NCBI GenBank assembly: GCA_963277665.1
Contig: CAUJRU010000141.1
Coordinates: forward strand, 1,302,001 to 1,366,000
DNA: 64,000 nucleotides
DNA from: Viscum album
Lineage: Eukaryota; Streptophyta; Magnoliopsida; Santalales; Viscaceae
Direction: 5' to 3'
The translations under genes were made by a program, and so were the position numbers. Shown here piece after piece: positions 63,465 through 64,000 of the stretch (the first letter of the stretch is position 1; each line of letters opens with the position of its first letter). Under the pieces are notes generated by a model. That model was not told the DNA's origin and ran no database searches. It saw only the letters and a program-made list of their open reading frames with translations.

Positions 63465-64000
63465 TGTAACATCCCAAATAAGTAATGAATAATAGATACT
63501 TTAATCTATGCCTATTAATGATTAAGATAGTGTTATAGAGGCTTAAAATGAAAATAAATACAATCTTATGCATGGAATACACTAATATTCTTAAAAGATT
63601 GTTTTACTGCCTTTTGATGGCAAACCATTTTTGAATCTATATTTTGACAATTTTATAAACTATGTTTGTCAAAATAAACTTATTTTTTATGATTGGGACA
63701 ACAAAATTTATTTTGTGTGAATTTTTGGTATTTTTCTGACAATGTTCATTTTTTAATGAATAGTGAAAAATACTGCATTTTACATCAAAACTTCTTTTTA
63801 ATATAATTTATTTATATGATTAGATTATCTTCTGAATTGGTCTTAATGTGTAATATGAATATATTTTTACCATTTTATCCAATGGTGGTCATTGGAATCA
63901 ATTTCACTTTGAAATTAGACTTAAACTGATGTCAATCTTTTGATACTTATTGTTTTGTAAAAACACGCTATTTGCTCTTGCAGCGGGAATTAATTATTAA
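63465..64000 (+). mobile_element. A-type 3' LTR, first 536 bp
   Basis: Begins TGTAACATCCCAAATAAG and continues through the first U3 repeat unit to GGGAATTAATTATTAA, where the window ends. It confirms that the A-type LTR belongs to the element encoding the Tekay-type integrase. Confidence 0.9.

Overview
This window is plant nuclear DNA, AT-rich and heterochromatin-like. It is built almost entirely from one family of long-LTR Ty3/gypsy retrotransposons. Three observations support this: (i) pol and gag fragments of the Tekay/Del chromovirus type (three zinc knuckles, a DSG protease, an HHCC integrase, a C-terminal chromodomain-like tail); (ii) a primer-binding site matching plant initiator tRNA-Met; (iii) G-rich polypurine tracts ending directly at LTRs that begin TGTAACA(T/C)CCC. 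I see no cellular gene. The species cannot be named from the sequence; an AT-rich eudicot is a guess.

Layout. I resolve about 29 abutting segments. 1-1295: C-type LTR 3' part (+). 1296-3107: fragment of an unrelated element, called Z here (+). 3108-11737: a short-internal (LARD-like) element on the minus strand with a truncated 3' LTR, PPT, a 2.3-kb interior carrying a gag remnant and a SINE-like insertion, PBS and a truncated 5' LTR. 11738-19951: three more LTR pieces (-). 19952-22581: second Z fragment, inverted relative to the first. 22582-23938: LTR piece (-). 23939-25797: gag-protease-RT start (-). 25798-26033: pol 3' end and PPT (+). 26034-29562: nearly complete A-type LTR (+), used here as the reference copy. 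29563-61801: fourteen further LTR pieces in changing orientation. 61802-63464: RNase H end, integrase, chromodomain tail and PPT (+). 63465-64000: start of that element's 3' LTR.

The LTRs share one backbone: a diverged internal duplication near the 5' end, a 10-bp inverted repeat, a TATA box with a plausible start site, a splice-donor-like site, a 42-codon small ORF, a 67-nt nested inverted repeat, a variable module, and a splice-acceptor-like site near the 3' end. The variable module differs between the A type (about 3.55 kb LTR, attached to the autonomous pol), the B type (about 4.6 kb, attached to the short-internal element, carrying 190-200-bp tandem repeats) and the C type (ACGGGTGG and 38-41-bp repeats; its backbone can carry two 67-nt hairpins).

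The most notable properties are the mosaic organisation itself (many head-to-head and tail-to-tail joins with 2-7 bp of shared sequence and no visible target-site duplications), the conserved 67-nt nested hairpin present 19 times, the possible LTR-internal intron, and the modular exchange between LTR types. All coding regions are truncated or carry stop codons, so nothing here is an intact autonomous element.
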